From Nocardiopsis sp. FR4 (GTDB lineage Bacteria > Actinomycetota > Actinomycetes > Streptosporangiales > Streptosporangiaceae): DNA of 64,000 nt. Location: positions 1 to 64,000 of the forward strand of contig NZ_VWVV01000015.1 in assembly GCF_009830945.1 (NCBI RefSeq), written 5' to 3'. The notes under the pieces were generated by a model. It was not told the origin of the DNA and made no database searches. It was given only the letters and a program-made list of their open reading frames with translations. Shown here piece after piece: positions 26,765 through 38,456 of this stretch (within the stretch, counting starts at the first letter, position 1; every line of letters starts with the position of its first letter). A program made the translations under genes and the position numbers.

Positions 26765-27901
26765 TCAGACCTCGCCGGGGTCGCCCCCGGACGGGCCGCT
26801 GACGCCGTTGGGCTCGCGGCGCCGGAACGCCGAGGTGGGGAACCGGGCGGCGTAGGTGACCTCGTCCTCGTCCGCGGCCAGGAACTGGGTGCGGTTGCGC
26901 GGCAGGGACTCGGGGTAGTTGGCGACGAGCCAGGTCACCAGGTGCTCGCGGATCTGGCACGCGATGTTCCACTGGGCGCCGGTGTCGGCCGCCGTGGCCA
27001 CCACGCGCACGATCACCTCGCCGGTCTCGGTGATGTTGACGACCTGGCAGGACCAGCTGCGCCCGTCCCAGTGGTCGCTGGAGGTGATCAGGCGCCCGGC
27101 CTCCTCGCGCAGCTCCGCGATGGGCACCTCCCAGTCCAGCGGCAGCTCGACCTTGGCGGTGATCGCGGTTCCCTGCTTGGTCCAGTTCTCGAAGCTGGTG
27201 GTGGTGAAGTTGGCGACCGGGACCACCAGGCGGCGCTCGTCCCAGATCTTGATGGTGACGTTGACCAGGCTGAGCTCCTCGACCCGGCCCCACTCGCCCT
27301 CGACCACGACCACGTCGCCGATGCGCAGGGCGTCGCTGAAGGCCAGCTGGAGCCCGGCGAACAGGTTGCCCAGGGTGGACTGGGCGGCCACACCGGCGAC
27401 GATACCGATGATGCCCGCCGAGGCCAGCAGCCCGGCGCCGAGCGCGCGCACCTGGTCGAAGGTGAAGAGGATGGCGGCGATGGCCAGCACCACGATGATC
27501 GAGGTGAGCACCCTGCGCAGAAGCCGCACCTGGGTCTGCAGGCGCCGGGCCTTGCGGTCGGCGTCCCCGTTGGCGATCGACAGGCGCGCCAGGATCATGT
27601 CCGTGACGGCGTAGGCCAGGCTGATGCCCAGCGCCGTCAGCGTCGCGATCATGAGGATGCGCATCGAGTGCTGGATGGTCTGGTAGGTGCTCCAGCCCAC
27701 GTCGCGGGCGCTGGGCAGGGCGAGGTTGGCGCCCAGCACGGCGGCCGCGGCGTAGCCCGAGAAGGCCGTCCGGGCCACGACGTGCTGGGCGGCGCCCCAG
27801 ACCTTGGCCAGCCTGTGTTTGAGCACCCAGCGCAGAGCGAAGACCAGGAGTACCGCGACCGTGACGGCGACGCCGATCGCGATCCATTGGGAGAGCAGCA
27901 C
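26765..27901 (-). CDS. MscS-family mechanosensitive channel
   Basis: 378 aa. Four N-terminal membrane segments lead to the pore helix region (GAGLLASAGIIGIVAGVAAQSTLGNLFAGLQLAFSD, about 146-181), the Gly/Ala-rich TM3 of MscS, then the beta domain (IGDVVVVEGEWGRVEELSLVNVTIKIWDERRLVVPVANF). A soluble C-terminal domain completes it. Such channels open on hypo-osmotic shock. The GTG at 27901 follows AAGGGGG; the upstream in-window ATG is out of frame. Confidence 0.9.
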   Translation of the reverse strand: MLLSQWIAIGVAVTVAVLLVFALRWVLKHRLAKVWGAAQHVVARTAFSGYAAAAVLGANLALPSARDVGWSTYQTIQHSMRILMIATLTALGISLAYAVTDMILARLSIANGDADRKARRLQTQVRLLRRVLTSIIVVLAIAAILFTFDQVRALGAGLLASAGIIGIVAGVAAQSTLGNLFAGLQLAFSDALRIGDVVVVEGEWGRVEELSLVNVTIKIWDERRLVVPVANFTTTSFENWTKQGTAITAKVELPLDWEVPIAELREEAGRLITSSDHWDGRSWSCQVVNITETGEVIVRVVATAADTGAQWNIACQIREHLVTWLVANYPESLPRNRTQFLAADEDEVTYAARFPTSAFRRREPNGVSGPSGGDPGEV

Positions 27902-28136
27902 GACGAAGGGCCCCCTTGTCGTCCATGTCGGAAAGTTCGTGTGTCCTGGCCCAACCTAGACCATGGGGATACTCAATCGTGACGTTTGTCTTGCACGCGA
28001 CCGCCCCCGCGGGGCCGACCGGCCGTCCGTAACGGGGGTGGCGGGGCCGGTGCGGCACCCGGGGTGAGGCGCGCCACGGTCACGGCGCGCGGGCGCCGGT
28101 TGGCCGTATGTCGTCCCGACCGACCAGAATGGAGGC

Positions 28137-30164
28137 ATGGCTGCGACTCCTCACCTGCGCCCCGCGCCCGGTTCGATTCCGACCGAGCCGGGCGTGTACC
28201 GGTTCCGGGACGCGTCGGGCCACGTCATCTACGTGGGCAAGGCCAAGAACCTGCGCTCCCGCCTGTCCTCCTACTTCCGCGACTTCGCCGGACTGCACCC
28301 GCGCACCCAGCAGATGGTCTCCACCGCCGCCGACGTGGACTGGACGATCGTGGGCACCGAGGTGGAGGCGCTCCAGCTGGAGTACTCCTGGATCAAGCAG
28401 TACGACCCCCGTTTCAACGTCAAGTACCGCGACGACAAGAGCTACCCCTACCTGGCGGTGACCCTGAACGAGGAGTTCCCCCGGGTCCAGGTCATGCGCG
28501 GCACCAAACGGAAGGGCGTGCGCTACTTCGGCCCCTACTCGCACGCCTGGGCCATCCGCGAGACCGTCGACCTGCTGCTGCGGGTCTTCCCCGTGCGCAC
28601 CTGCTCGGCGGGGGTGTTCCGCGGCGCCCGCAACAGCGGCCGCCCCTGCCTGCTCGGCTACATCGGCAAGTGCGCGGCCCCCTGCGTGGGCAGGACCACC
28701 CCCGAGGAGCACCGGGCCCTGGCCGAGGACTTCTGCTCCTTCCTGGCGGGCGAGACCGGCCGCTTCATCCGCGAACTGGAGGGGAGGATGCGCGAGGCCG
28801 CCCAGGAGATGGAGTACGAGCGGGCCGCCCGCATCCGCGACGACATCGGGGCCCTGCGCGCCGCCCTGGAGAAGCAGGCCGTCGTCCTGCCCGACTCCAC
28901 CGACTGCGACGTCATCGCCATGGCCGACGACCCGCTGGAGGCCTCCGTGCAGATCTTCCACGTGCGCGGCGGCCGGATCCGCGGCCAGCGCGGCTACGTC
29001 GTGGACAAGGTCGCCGACGACTCCCCGGCCGAGCTGGTCTCGACCTTCCTGGGCCAGCTCTACGGCCCCACCGAGGGCGCCGACGAGACCGCGGGCACCG
29101 GCACCGCCGTGCCCCGCGAGGTCCTGGTCTCCCACGAGCCGGCAGACCCGGAGGCGATGGCCGCCTGGCTCTCGGAGCACCGGGGTTCGGCGGTGGACCT
29201 GCGGGTGCCCCGCCGGGGCGACAAGAGGTCCCTCATGGAGACCGTGGAGCGCAACGCCCGCGAGGCGCTGGCCCGGCACAAGACCCACCGGGCCGGGGAC
29301 CTGAGCACCCGCAGCCGCGCGCTCAACGAGATCCAGGAGGCCCTGGAGCTGCCCGAGGCGCCCCTGCGCATCGAGTGCTTCGACATCTCCAACCTCCAGG
29401 GAGAGCACGTGGTGGCCTCCATGGTGGTCTTCGAGGACGGGCTGGCCCGCAAGTCCGAGTACCGCCGCTTCTCCGTGCGCGGCAGCGGTGAGGGCGGACG
29501 CGAGCAGCACGACGTCGCCGCCATGTACGAGGTGGTCCGCCGGCGCTTCCGGCGCTACCTGGAGGAGAGCGCCCGCAGCGGCGAGGTCGCCCGCATGGGC
29601 GAGACGGGTGACCACGGTGGTAACCCAGGCGACGGCGAACCGTCACCCGGGAAGTTCGCCTATCCGCCTAACCTGGTGGTGGTGGACGGCGCCCGGCCCC
29701 AGGCCGAGGCGGCGCGCCGCGCTCTGGACGAGCTCGGGATCGAGGACGTCGCCGTGTGCGGTCTGGCCAAACGCCTGGAGGAGGTGTGGCTGCCCGGTGA
29801 GGACGACCCGGTGGTCCTGCCCCGCGCGGGCGAGGGCCTGTACCTGCTCCAGCGGGTGCGCGACGAGGCGCACCGCTTCGCGATCCGCTACCACCGCCAG
29901 CGGCGGGCCAAGGCGCTCACCGGCAGCAGCCTGGACGAACTCCCCGGGCTCGGTCCGTCACGCAGGACGGCGCTGCTCCGGGAGTTCGGATCGGTCAGAC
30001 GTTTGGCCTCGGCCTCGGCCGAGGAGATCGCCGCGGTGCCCGGTATCGGCCCCAAACTGGCCGAGGCCGTGCACACGCACCTGTCCGGGAGCCCCGCCGA
30101 AGCGGGTGGGCCGGGGGACGGGGCACCACAACGACACACCACTGACGGGGGAGGAGACGTATGA
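28137..30164 (+). CDS. uvrC: excinuclease ABC subunit C
   Basis: 675 aa. The N-terminal GIY-YIG nuclease domain begins at about residue 15 ([25 protein letters not shown]). The UVR motif is near 205-225 ([19 protein letters not shown]), the RNase H-like domain in the middle ([21 protein letters not shown]), and tandem helix-hairpin-helix motifs close the protein ([39 protein letters not shown]). A Gly-rich insertion of about 25 residues near 480-510 is less conserved. It makes both incisions in nucleotide excision repair. GGAGG lies only one base before the ATG, an unusual spacing, but the family N-terminus fits. Overlaps rapZ by ATGA. Confidence 0.96.
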   Translation: MAATPHLRPAPGSIPTEPGVYRFRDASGHVIYVGKAKNLRSRLSSYFRDFAGLHPRTQQMVSTAADVDWTIVGTEVEALQLEYSWIKQYDPRFNVKYRDDKSYPYLAVTLNEEFPRVQVMRGTKRKGVRYFGPYSHAWAIRETVDLLLRVFPVRTCSAGVFRGARNSGRPCLLGYIGKCAAPCVGRTTPEEHRALAEDFCSFLAGETGRFIRELEGRMREAAQEMEYERAARIRDDIGALRAALEKQAVVLPDSTDCDVIAMADDPLEASVQIFHVRGGRIRGQRGYVVDKVADDSPAELVSTFLGQLYGPTEGADETAGTGTAVPREVLVSHEPADPEAMAAWLSEHRGSAVDLRVPRRGDKRSLMETVERNAREALARHKTHRAGDLSTRSRALNEIQEALELPEAPLRIECFDISNLQGEHVVASMVVFEDGLARKSEYRRFSVRGSGEGGREQHDVAAMYEVVRRRFRRYLEESARSGEVARMGETGDHGGNPGDGEPSPGKFAYPPNLVVVDGARPQAEAARRALDELGIEDVAVCGLAKRLEEVWLPGEDDPVVLPRAGEGLYLLQRVRDEAHRFAIRYHRQRRAKALTGSSLDELPGLGPSRRTALLREFGSVRRLASASAEEIAAVPGIGPKLAEAVHTHLSGSPAEAGGPGDGAPQRHTTDGGGDV

Positions 30165-31045
30165 CGGTCGAACTGGGCGGGGAGCTACCGCCCGAGGTGG
30201 TCATCGTCACCGGCATGTCCGGTGCGGGCCGCAGCACGGCTGCCAGGGCGCTGGAGGACCTGGACTGGTTCGTGGTGGACAACCTGCCTCCGGGCCTGTT
30301 GCCGACCATGATCGAGCTGGCCGGGCGCACGCACGGCGCCGTGCCGCGCGTGGCGGTGGTCGTGGACGTGCGCTCGCTGGCCTTCACCGAGGACCTGCTG
30401 TCCACGGTGGAGGAGCTGCGCAGGCGCGACATCACGGTGCGCGTGCTCTACCTGGAGGCCAGCGACGAGGCGCTGGTCCGCCGCTTCGAGAGCGTGCGCA
30501 GACCCCACCCCCTCCAGGGCGACGGCCGCCTGACCGACGGCATCGACCGCGAGCGCGAGACCCTGCGCACCGTGCGCGGCGAGGCCGACCTGGTCATCGA
30601 CACCTCCCAGCTCAACGTGCACCAGCTCAAGGCCCGGGTGATCGGCTTCTTCGGGCAGAGCGACGGCGCCCGTCCCCGCGCCAACGTGGTCTCCTTCGGC
30701 TTCAAGCACGGGCTGCCCGTGGACGCCGACCTCGTGCTGGACTGCCGTTTCCTCCCCAACCCCCACTGGGTGCCCGAGCTCAGGCCCATGAACGGGCGCG
30801 ACCAGCCGGTGAGCGACTACGTCCTGTCCCAGGACGGTGCCAAGGAGATGCTGGAGGCCTACACCGAGGTCCTGCGGCTGACCATCGCCGGGTACCAGCG
30901 CGAGGGCAAGCACTACATGACCCTGGCGGTGGGCTGCACCGGCGGCAAGCACCGCAGCGTGGCCATGGCCGAGCAGTTCGCCGACCGGCTGCGCGGGCAG
31001 GGCGTGGACGTGCACGTGGTACACCGGGACGTGGGCCGCGAGTGA
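30161..31045 (+). CDS. rapZ: RapZ/YvcJ-type nucleotide-binding protein
   Basis: 294 aa. The Walker A motif is GMSGAGRST near residue 18, with [11 protein letters not shown] after it. Further blocks are [40 protein letters not shown] and [12 protein letters not shown]. Proteobacterial RapZ binds GlmZ sRNA; in actinomycetes the role is unclear but the uvrC-rapZ-yvcK-whiA order is highly conserved. Translation is coupled to uvrC by the ATGA overlap. Confidence 0.95.
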   Translation: MTVELGGELPPEVVIVTGMSGAGRSTAARALEDLDWFVVDNLPPGLLPTMIELAGRTHGAVPRVAVVVDVRSLAFTEDLLSTVEELRRRDITVRVLYLEASDEALVRRFESVRRPHPLQGDGRLTDGIDRERETLRTVRGEADLVIDTSQLNVHQLKARVIGFFGQSDGARPRANVVSFGFKHGLPVDADLVLDCRFLPNPHWVPELRPMNGRDQPVSDYVLSQDGAKEMLEAYTEVLRLTIAGYQREGKHYMTLAVGCTGGKHRSVAMAEQFADRLRGQGVDVHVVHRDVGRE

Positions 31046-31181
31046 GCCCGGTGCGGGCCCCGGGGGCCGTGAGTCCGGTCGGGATCGGCCGGACGGCGTC
31101 CCGTCGGCCTGCGGTGCACCGTTCTCGGTGGTACGGTCCGATTCGTCCGGGTGGACATGGGACGAGGGGCAGGCCACAGGC

Positions 31182-32156
31182 ATGGCGAAGAGCACAACAC
31201 CCGACGGGGACGGGCCGCGCCCGCCCCGGGTGGTCGCGTTGGGGGGCGGGCACGGTCTGCACGCCTCCCTGTCGGCCCTGCGACGGGTGACCACCGACGT
31301 GACGGCGATCGTGACGGTCGCCGACGACGGGGGGTCCAGCGGTCGGCTCCGCAGGGAACTGGGGGTGCTGCCGCCCGGTGACCTGCGCATGGCGCTGGCC
31401 GCGCTGTGCGGCGACGACGAGTGGGGGCACACCTGGAGCCAGGTGATCCAGCACCGGTTCCGCTCGGAGGGAGAGCTGCACGGCCACGCGGTCGGCAACC
31501 TCCTGATCGTGGCCCTGTGGGAGCTGCTCGGCGACTCGGTGGCGGGCCTGGACTGGGTGGGCCAGCTGCTGGGCGCGCACGGCCGGGTCCTGCCGATGTC
31601 GTCGGTGCCGCTGGACATCGCCGCGGAGGTGTCGGGGATCGACCCGGAACGGCCCGAGGCGCTGACGACGGTGCGCGGCCAGGTGGCGTGCGCGAGCACG
31701 AGCGGCAGGGTGCGCTCCATCTCCCTGATCCCGCGGGACCCGCCCGCCAGCCCGCAGGCGGTCAAGGCGGTGCGCGAGGCCGACTGGGTGGTGTTCGGAC
31801 CCGGGTCGTGGTTCACCAGCGTGCTGCCCCACCTGCTGGTCCCCGACCTGGCGCACGCCCTGGTCACCACCCGGGCCAAGCGCGTGGTGGCGCTGAACCT
31901 GTCGCCCCAGCGGGGGGAGACCGACGGTTTCAGGCCCGAGACCTACCTGGAGGTGCTGCACGAGCACGCTCCCAAGCTCGGCGTGGACGTGGTGCTCGCC
32001 GACCGGGGGACCGTGGAGGAGGTCGGTCCGCTCAAGGCGGTGGTCGGCCGGCTGGGCGGGCGCCTGGAGCTGGCCCACCTGTCCCGTGAGGACGGCACCC
32101 CGCGCCACGACCCCGACCGCCTCGCGGCGGCCTTCGAGCGGATTCTGGAGGGGTGA
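31182..32156 (+). CDS. yvcK: YvcK/CofD-like gluconeogenesis factor
   Basis: 324 aa. It begins VVALGGGHGLHASLSALRR (about 16-34), the family's Gly-rich nucleotide-sugar loop, then VTVADDGGSSGRLRRELGVLPPGDLRMAL and HAVGNLL. YvcK proteins bind UDP-GlcNAc in Bacillus and mycobacteria and link central metabolism to cell-wall synthesis. The ATG at 31182 gives the typical N-terminus. TACGGT (31132-31137) may be a -10. Between rapZ and whiA as usual. Confidence 0.92.
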   Translation: MAKSTTPDGDGPRPPRVVALGGGHGLHASLSALRRVTTDVTAIVTVADDGGSSGRLRRELGVLPPGDLRMALAALCGDDEWGHTWSQVIQHRFRSEGELHGHAVGNLLIVALWELLGDSVAGLDWVGQLLGAHGRVLPMSSVPLDIAAEVSGIDPERPEALTTVRGQVACASTSGRVRSISLIPRDPPASPQAVKAVREADWVVFGPGSWFTSVLPHLLVPDLAHALVTTRAKRVVALNLSPQRGETDGFRPETYLEVLHEHAPKLGVDVVLADRGTVEEVGPLKAVVGRLGGRLELAHLSREDGTPRHDPDRLAAAFERILEG

Positions 32157-32274
32157 GGCGGTGCCGGGCGGCCCCGTTTCCGCGGGCCGAGCGCAATTGA
32201 TGGCACACCGGCACGAAGGCCGACAGGGCCCGTCCCCGGGGCGGGCGGTGCGTGCGCAACACGCCGTGCGGGGA

Positions 32275-32303
32275 TCGGCAGTCGGCGTCCCGTGACGTAG
32301 TCT
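32275..32303 (+). promoter_or_regulatory. candidate whiA promoter
   Basis: TCGGCA (32275-32280) and TAGTCT (32298-32303) are separated by 17 bases and fit a vegetative promoter moderately well. The leader to whiA would be about 90 bases. The rest of the 242-base gap has no recognisable gene. Confidence 0.45.
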
Positions 32304-32398
32304 GCCACGGAGAAAGCCGCCCGCGACGGGGTCGCGGGCGCACCCGGTGCCGAGTGCGCGGCATCGGGACCAGGAGTGTGACGGGGAGGACCTCAGCG

Positions 32399-33379
32399 AT
32401 GGCGATGACCGGCGTGGTGAAGGATGAGTTGAGCCGTCTGGCCATTCTCAAGCCATGCTGCCGCAAGGCGGAGGTGTCCACCATCCTGCGGTTCACCGGC
32501 GGCCTGCACCTGGTGGGCGGGCGCATCGTGATCGAGGCCGAGCTCGACACGGGCGCCGCCGCGCGCCGCCTGCGCAAGGACATCTCCGAGGTCTTCGGGC
32601 ACGAGTCCGAGGTGGTGGTGCTCTCCCCGAGCGGTCTGCGCAAGGGCAACCGGTACGTGGTGCGGGTGATCAAGGACGGCGAGTCCCTGGCCCGGCAGAC
32701 GGGGCTGGTGGACAGCAACGGCCGTCCCGTGCGGGGCCTGCCCCGGCACGTGGTGGCGGGCGGGGCCTGCGACGCGGAGTCGGCGTGGCGGGGCGCCTTC
32801 ATCGCACACGGCTCGCTGACCGAGCCGGGCCGGTCGATGTCGCTGGAGGTCACCTGCCCCGGACCGGAGGCGGCCCTGGCGCTGGTGGGGGCCGCCCGCC
32901 GCCTGAAGGTGCACGCCAAGGCCCGCGAGGTGCGCGGTGTGGACCGGGTGGTGGTGCGCGACGGCGACTCCATCGGCGCGCTGCTGACCCTGCTGGGGGC
33001 GCACCAGAGCGTGCTGGCGTGGGAGGAGCGGCGGATGCGCCGGGAGGTGCGCGCGACCGCCAACCGGCTGGCCAACTTCGACGACGCCAACCTGCGGCGC
33101 AGCGCCCGCGCGGCGGTGGCCGCGGGGGCCCGCGTGGAGCGGGCCCTGGAGATCCTGGGCGAGGACGCCCCCCAGCACCTGGTGGCCGCGGGCCAGCTGC
33201 GCCTGGCGCACAAGCAGGCCTCCCTGGAGGAGCTGGGCCAGCTCTCGGTGCCGCCGCTGACCAAGGACGCCATCGCGGGCCGGATCCGCCGGCTGCTGGC
33301 GATGGCCGACAAGCGCGCCAGCGACCTGGGCATCGAGGGGACCGAGGCCAACCTCACCCCGGACATGCTCGTTCCGTGA
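32399..33379 (+). CDS. whiA: sporulation regulator WhiA
   Basis: 326 aa, the usual length. The N-terminus ([27 protein letters not shown]) and the following region form the LAGLIDADG-like domain, and the C-terminal helix-turn-helix lies at about 255-310 ([29 protein letters not shown]). WhiA acts with WhiB to switch on sporulation septation and chromosome segregation in streptomycetes; its presence fits a sporulating actinomycete, though it is also found in non-sporulating Gram-positives. GGAGGA (32385-32390) lies 8 bases before the ATG. Confidence 0.95.
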   Translation: MAMTGVVKDELSRLAILKPCCRKAEVSTILRFTGGLHLVGGRIVIEAELDTGAAARRLRKDISEVFGHESEVVVLSPSGLRKGNRYVVRVIKDGESLARQTGLVDSNGRPVRGLPRHVVAGGACDAESAWRGAFIAHGSLTEPGRSMSLEVTCPGPEAALALVGAARRLKVHAKAREVRGVDRVVVRDGDSIGALLTLLGAHQSVLAWEERRMRREVRATANRLANFDDANLRRSARAAVAAGARVERALEILGEDAPQHLVAAGQLRLAHKQASLEELGQLSVPPLTKDAIAGRIRRLLAMADKRASDLGIEGTEANLTPDMLVP

Positions 33380-33463
33380 CACCGGGGGCCACCCGTCCGC
33401 GACGCCCGCGTAACACCGATGTTCGGCTTTGTTAACTGCACAAACCGGCGGATAACTTCCGAC

Positions 33464-33479
33464 AATGGTATAGACCTTT
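33464..33479. promoter_or_regulatory. DasR dre-like site in the gap control region
   Basis: TGGTATAGACC (33466-33476) with its flanks resembles the DasR/GntR dre element (core TGGTCTAGACCA), differing at the centre and the final A. TATAGA within it could equally be a -10 element, so this is tentative. Confidence 0.3.
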
Positions 33480-33568
33480 AGCGCGCGCGGTGCCAGGATG
33501 GTCGCGAATCCACAAGGGTCGGCGGAGTTCGGCTACGGCCCAGCAGCGGTTGTCCGTCCGTGCTCCGC

Positions 33569-33601
33569 TAGGCTCTTCGTCAACACCCGATGCGTGTTGA
33601 C
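33569..33601 (+). promoter_or_regulatory. candidate gap promoter and operator
   Basis: TAGGCT (33569-33574) fits a -10 element. Starting five bases later is a perfect inverted repeat, GTCAACAC-N7-GTGTTGAC (33579-33601, 8-bp arms), which would cover the transcription start. A repressor binding here would control the glycolytic genes. The rest of the 323-base gap holds a 63-codon open frame I consider spurious. Confidence 0.5.
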
Positions 33602-33675
33602 CCTGCTCATCGCGGCTGCCCGGTTCGCCCGTGCGCACCGCGTTCCAGGCGGGGCGAATGTCCGGGTGCAAATGA

Positions 33676-34707
<1,032 letters not shown>

Positions 34708-34740
34708 GCGCCCGCGGCCCTCATGGCCACCGGCGCGTGA

Positions 34741-34784
34741 GACGGCACCCCTTCGCCCGCTGGCGCGCGCGGAGGGGTGCCGTC
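34741..34784 (+). terminator. hairpin between gap and pgk
   Basis: A perfect 12-bp stem (34741-34752 with 34773-34784) around a 20-base loop that can fold further. No T tract. It may partially terminate, or stabilise gap mRNA relative to pgk. Confidence 0.6.
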
Positions 34785-34834
34785 GTGCGCGCCCCGATCC
34801 ACCGTCCAACCCCACATTCCACGAGGAGACCAGC

Positions 34835-36019
<1,185 letters not shown>

Positions 36020-36052
36020 CCCCTCTTCGACCCCTGGTAAGGAAGTACCGAC

Positions 36053-36829
36053 ATGTCCCAGCGCCTGCCGCTCATCGCGGGCAACTGGAAGATGAACAAC
36101 AACCACCTGGAGGCCATCGCCCTCGTCCAGAAGCTGGCGTTCGCGCTCAAGGACAAGGACTACGAGGCCGCCGAGATCGTCGTCCTGCCGCCCTTCACCG
36201 ACCTGCGCAGCGTCCAGACGCTGGTCGACGGCGACAAGCTGCGGATCGGCTACGGCGCCCAGGACATCTCCGCGCACGACAAGGGCGCCTACACCGGCGA
36301 GGTCTCCGGGGCCATGCTGGCCAAACTGGACTGCTCCTACGTGCTCGTGGGCCACTCCGAGCGCCGCGAGTACCACCACGAGGACGACGCCCTGGTCAAC
36401 ACCAAGGTCAAGGCCGCCTTCAAGAACGGCCTCGTCCCCATCCTGTGCGTGGGGGAGGGCTTGGAGGTGCGCAAGGCGGGCCGGCAGGTCGAGCACGTCC
36501 TGGCCCAGCTGGACGGCGCCCTCAAGGAGGTCCCCGTCGAGCAGGCGGAGCGGATCGTCGTCGCCTACGAGCCGGTGTGGGCGATCGGCACCGGCGAGGT
36601 CGCCACCCCCGAGGACGCCCAGGAGGTGTGCTCGGCGGTCCGCGGGCGCCTGGCCGAGCTGTACTCCCCCGAGGTCGCGGACGCGGTGCGGGTCCTGTAC
36701 GGCGGGTCGGTCAAGGGCGACAACGCCCCCGGCATCATGGCCCAGGACGACGTCGACGGCGCCCTGGTCGGCGGTGCCTGCCTCAAGGCCGACGAGTTCG
36801 TGAAGATCATCCGCTTCGGCGAGCGGTAG
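36053..36829 (+). CDS. tpiA: triosephosphate isomerase
   Basis: 258 aa. Asn and Lys of the active site in AGNWKMNNN (about 9-17), the catalytic His in VLVGHSERR (about 100), the catalytic Glu in [12 protein letters not shown] (about 174), and the phosphate-binding ends [11 protein letters not shown] and [14 protein letters not shown]. It interconverts the two triose phosphates. AAGGAAG lies before the ATG. Third gene of the glycolytic set. Confidence 0.97.
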   Translation: MSQRLPLIAGNWKMNNNHLEAIALVQKLAFALKDKDYEAAEIVVLPPFTDLRSVQTLVDGDKLRIGYGAQDISAHDKGAYTGEVSGAMLAKLDCSYVLVGHSERREYHHEDDALVNTKVKAAFKNGLVPILCVGEGLEVRKAGRQVEHVLAQLDGALKEVPVEQAERIVVAYEPVWAIGTGEVATPEDAQEVCSAVRGRLAELYSPEVADAVRVLYGGSVKGDNAPGIMAQDDVDGALVGGACLKADEFVKIIRFGER

Positions 36830-36840
36830 CCGCCCTGCGG

Positions 36841-36882
36841 CCCCGTCCGTCACCCTTCGATACCGGATGGTGACGGGCGGGG
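36841..36882 (+). terminator. terminator after tpiA
   Basis: A 14-bp stem (36841-36854 with 36869-36882, one G-U pair) with a 14-base loop starts 12 bases after the tpiA stop. No T tract. Confidence 0.7.
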
Positions 36883-37111
36883 TGCCCGACCGGTCGCCAG
36901 TCGGGCTAGACTTCGCTTTGGGGTTCTCCGTGCCTCGCGGTTTCCCCGCCCGTGCCGCCATGGGCACGGTAAAATCCGAAATTGTCCCCGGTCTCCTCCT
37001 TCTCCGACACCCGTCTGGGCCCGGCGCGGCGGTACCGCCGCAGTCGCCGTCGGGAAACGGGAGATCGAGGTGTCCATCCCCCCGCTTCGGGGTCGAGCTA
37101 CGGGTGAGCGT

Positions 37112-37348
37112 GTGATCCTCGGTCTGTCCATCTTCGTGATGCTTCTCAGCGTGCTGCTGATCCTGCTGGTGCTGATGCACAAGGGCAAGGGCGGCGGTCT
37201 CTCCGACATGTTCGGCGGCGGCGTCACGTCCTCGCTCGGCGGGTCGTCCGTGGTCGAGCGCAACCTCGACCGGATGACCGTCGGTGTCGGCGTCGCCTGG
37301 ATCCTCGCCATCGTCGTCCTCGGCCTGCTGATCAACCGGGGTATGTGA
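37112..37348 (+). CDS. secG: preprotein translocase subunit SecG
   Basis: 78 aa from the GTG at 37112, the usual SecG size. Two membrane helices flank the conserved cytoplasmic loop HKGKGGGLSDMFGGGV (about 23-38). SecG assists SecYE in protein export. An in-frame GTG at 37070 would add 14 residues; I prefer the shorter form because it matches the family. TAAAAT (36970-36975), striking in this GC-rich DNA, is a likely -10 for this gene. The gap 36883-37111 holds nothing else I recognise. Confidence 0.9.
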   Translation: MILGLSIFVMLLSVLLILLVLMHKGKGGGLSDMFGGGVTSSLGGSSVVERNLDRMTVGVGVAWILAIVVLGLLINRGM

Positions 37349-37428
37349 CCCGCGACCCGCGGGACGCACCCCGTCCACAGTCCAGCTCGCCCGAGAACCG
37401 GTGAGCGAGTTCGCCGAAGGAGTTTTTC

Positions 37429-37800
37429 GTGGGTAGTGGCAGTGCCATCCGTGGCAGCCGTGTCGGAGCCGGCCCCATGGGCGAGGCGGAGCGGGGCGAG
37501 GCCGCCCCGCGGATCCGGGTTCCGTTCTACTGCGCGAACCTGCACGAGGTCGTGCCCAGCTTCGCGAGCGAGGCGCTGGTCCCCGACGAGTGGGACTGCC
37601 CGCGCTGCGGTTTCCCCGCGGGCAAGGACAAGGCGAACCCCCCCTCTCCGCCGCGCACCGAGCCGTACAAGACCCACCTGGCGTACGTGAAGGAGCGCCG
37701 CAGCGCCGAGGAGGGCAAGCTCATCCTCGACGAGGCCCTGGCCAAGCTGCGCGCGGACCGCGCCGCCGTCGAGGCCCACATGAGGGCCGCGCAGAACTGA
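37429..37800 (+). CDS. rbpA: RNA polymerase-binding protein RbpA
   Basis: 123 aa. The N-terminus GSAIRGSRVGAGPMGEAERGE, the zinc-binding pairs YCANLHE and DCPRCGFPAG, and EPYKTHLAYVKERR are diagnostic. RbpA is an actinobacterial transcription factor that binds the principal sigma factor and stabilises open complexes. AAGGAG (37417-37422) fixes the GTG start. Confidence 0.96.
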   Translation: MGSGSAIRGSRVGAGPMGEAERGEAAPRIRVPFYCANLHEVVPSFASEALVPDEWDCPRCGFPAGKDKANPPSPPRTEPYKTHLAYVKERRSAEEGKLILDEALAKLRADRAAVEAHMRAAQN

Positions 37801-37816
37801 CTCCCCCAGGTGTGCC

Positions 37817-37848
37817 GTGGGGCCCGTCGCCGTCGCGACGGGCCCCAC
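37817..37848 (+). terminator. rbpA terminator
   Basis: A perfect 14-bp stem (37817-37830 with 37835-37848) with a 4-base loop, 17 bases after the rbpA stop. No T tract. Confidence 0.75.
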
Positions 37849-38005
37849 GCGCGTGCGGAGGCTCCCGGACACCGCGAACGGACCGATATCTCGTTCCGGA
37901 CATGAATATGGACACTGACTTTCTCATTCTCGGGACTGGTGTGGTTCGTGGGAAATACAGTGATCGCCACGTACCCCCAACCGCCCCTGTGAGGAGATGG
38001 TGTCG

Positions 38006-38107
38006 ATGTCTACGTGCCCCACCGGCGGGGACCACGACTGGATCCTCGGCGACGACCGCAAGTTCCAGTGCGCCAAGTGCGGAGCTCAGAGCGCCCGGCG
38101 GTTCTGA
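38006..38107 (+). CDS. 33-residue zinc-ribbon-like small protein
   Basis: ATG at 38006, TGA at 38105-38107. The peptide has Cys4, His10 and a CAKC pair (22-25), the spacing of a small zinc ribbon. GAGGAG (37991-37996) lies 9 bases upstream, a very good ribosome binding site. Two further in-frame starts (37997, 38000) lie too close to it. It shares 22 bases with the convergent gene at 38086. Function unknown; a nucleic-acid or zinc-carrier role is possible. Confidence 0.65.
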   Translation: MSTCPTGGDHDWILGDDRKFQCAKCGAQSARRF

Positions 38108-38343
38108 GCCCCGGGGCCCGGCTGCACCGTTCCGCGCCCGGCGAGCTGCCCCTGTTCCATGGCGCGCCAGGTCACCGGCTCGCCCAGGGTTTCGGCCACC
38201 CCCTTGGCCCAGCGCTCCAGGCACGCGAACCGCTCCGGCCCCTCCGGAAGCACGGTCCGGCCCTGGTAGGCCATACCGTCCAGGACGATGACCTCTCCGT
38301 TCACCCGCAACTCGGTGTCGTACTCGTTGGTGTTCGGTCGCAT
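38086..38343 (-). CDS. small hypothetical protein
   Basis: 85 aa, mixed alpha/beta (NEYDTELRVNGEVIVLDGMAYQG, then ERFACLERWAKGVAETLGEPV), no membrane segment or known motif. ATG at 38343 is chosen because the sequence upstream is Arg-rich linker. It converges with the zinc-ribbon gene and diverges from the membrane protein at 38457. Function unknown. Confidence 0.6.
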   Translation of the reverse strand: MRPNTNEYDTELRVNGEVIVLDGMAYQGRTVLPEGPERFACLERWAKGVAETLGEPVTWRAMEQGQLAGRGTVQPGPGAQNRRAL

Positions 38344-38456
38344 GGAGCGGACTCTAGCGCTCTCCGGCCGCCGCCGCCCGCGCTTTGGCCGACCGCGGCC
38401 GCGCCCGCTTCGGCCCGACGCACGGAGCACCTCCGGGGAGTTGCGAGAATGGGGGC

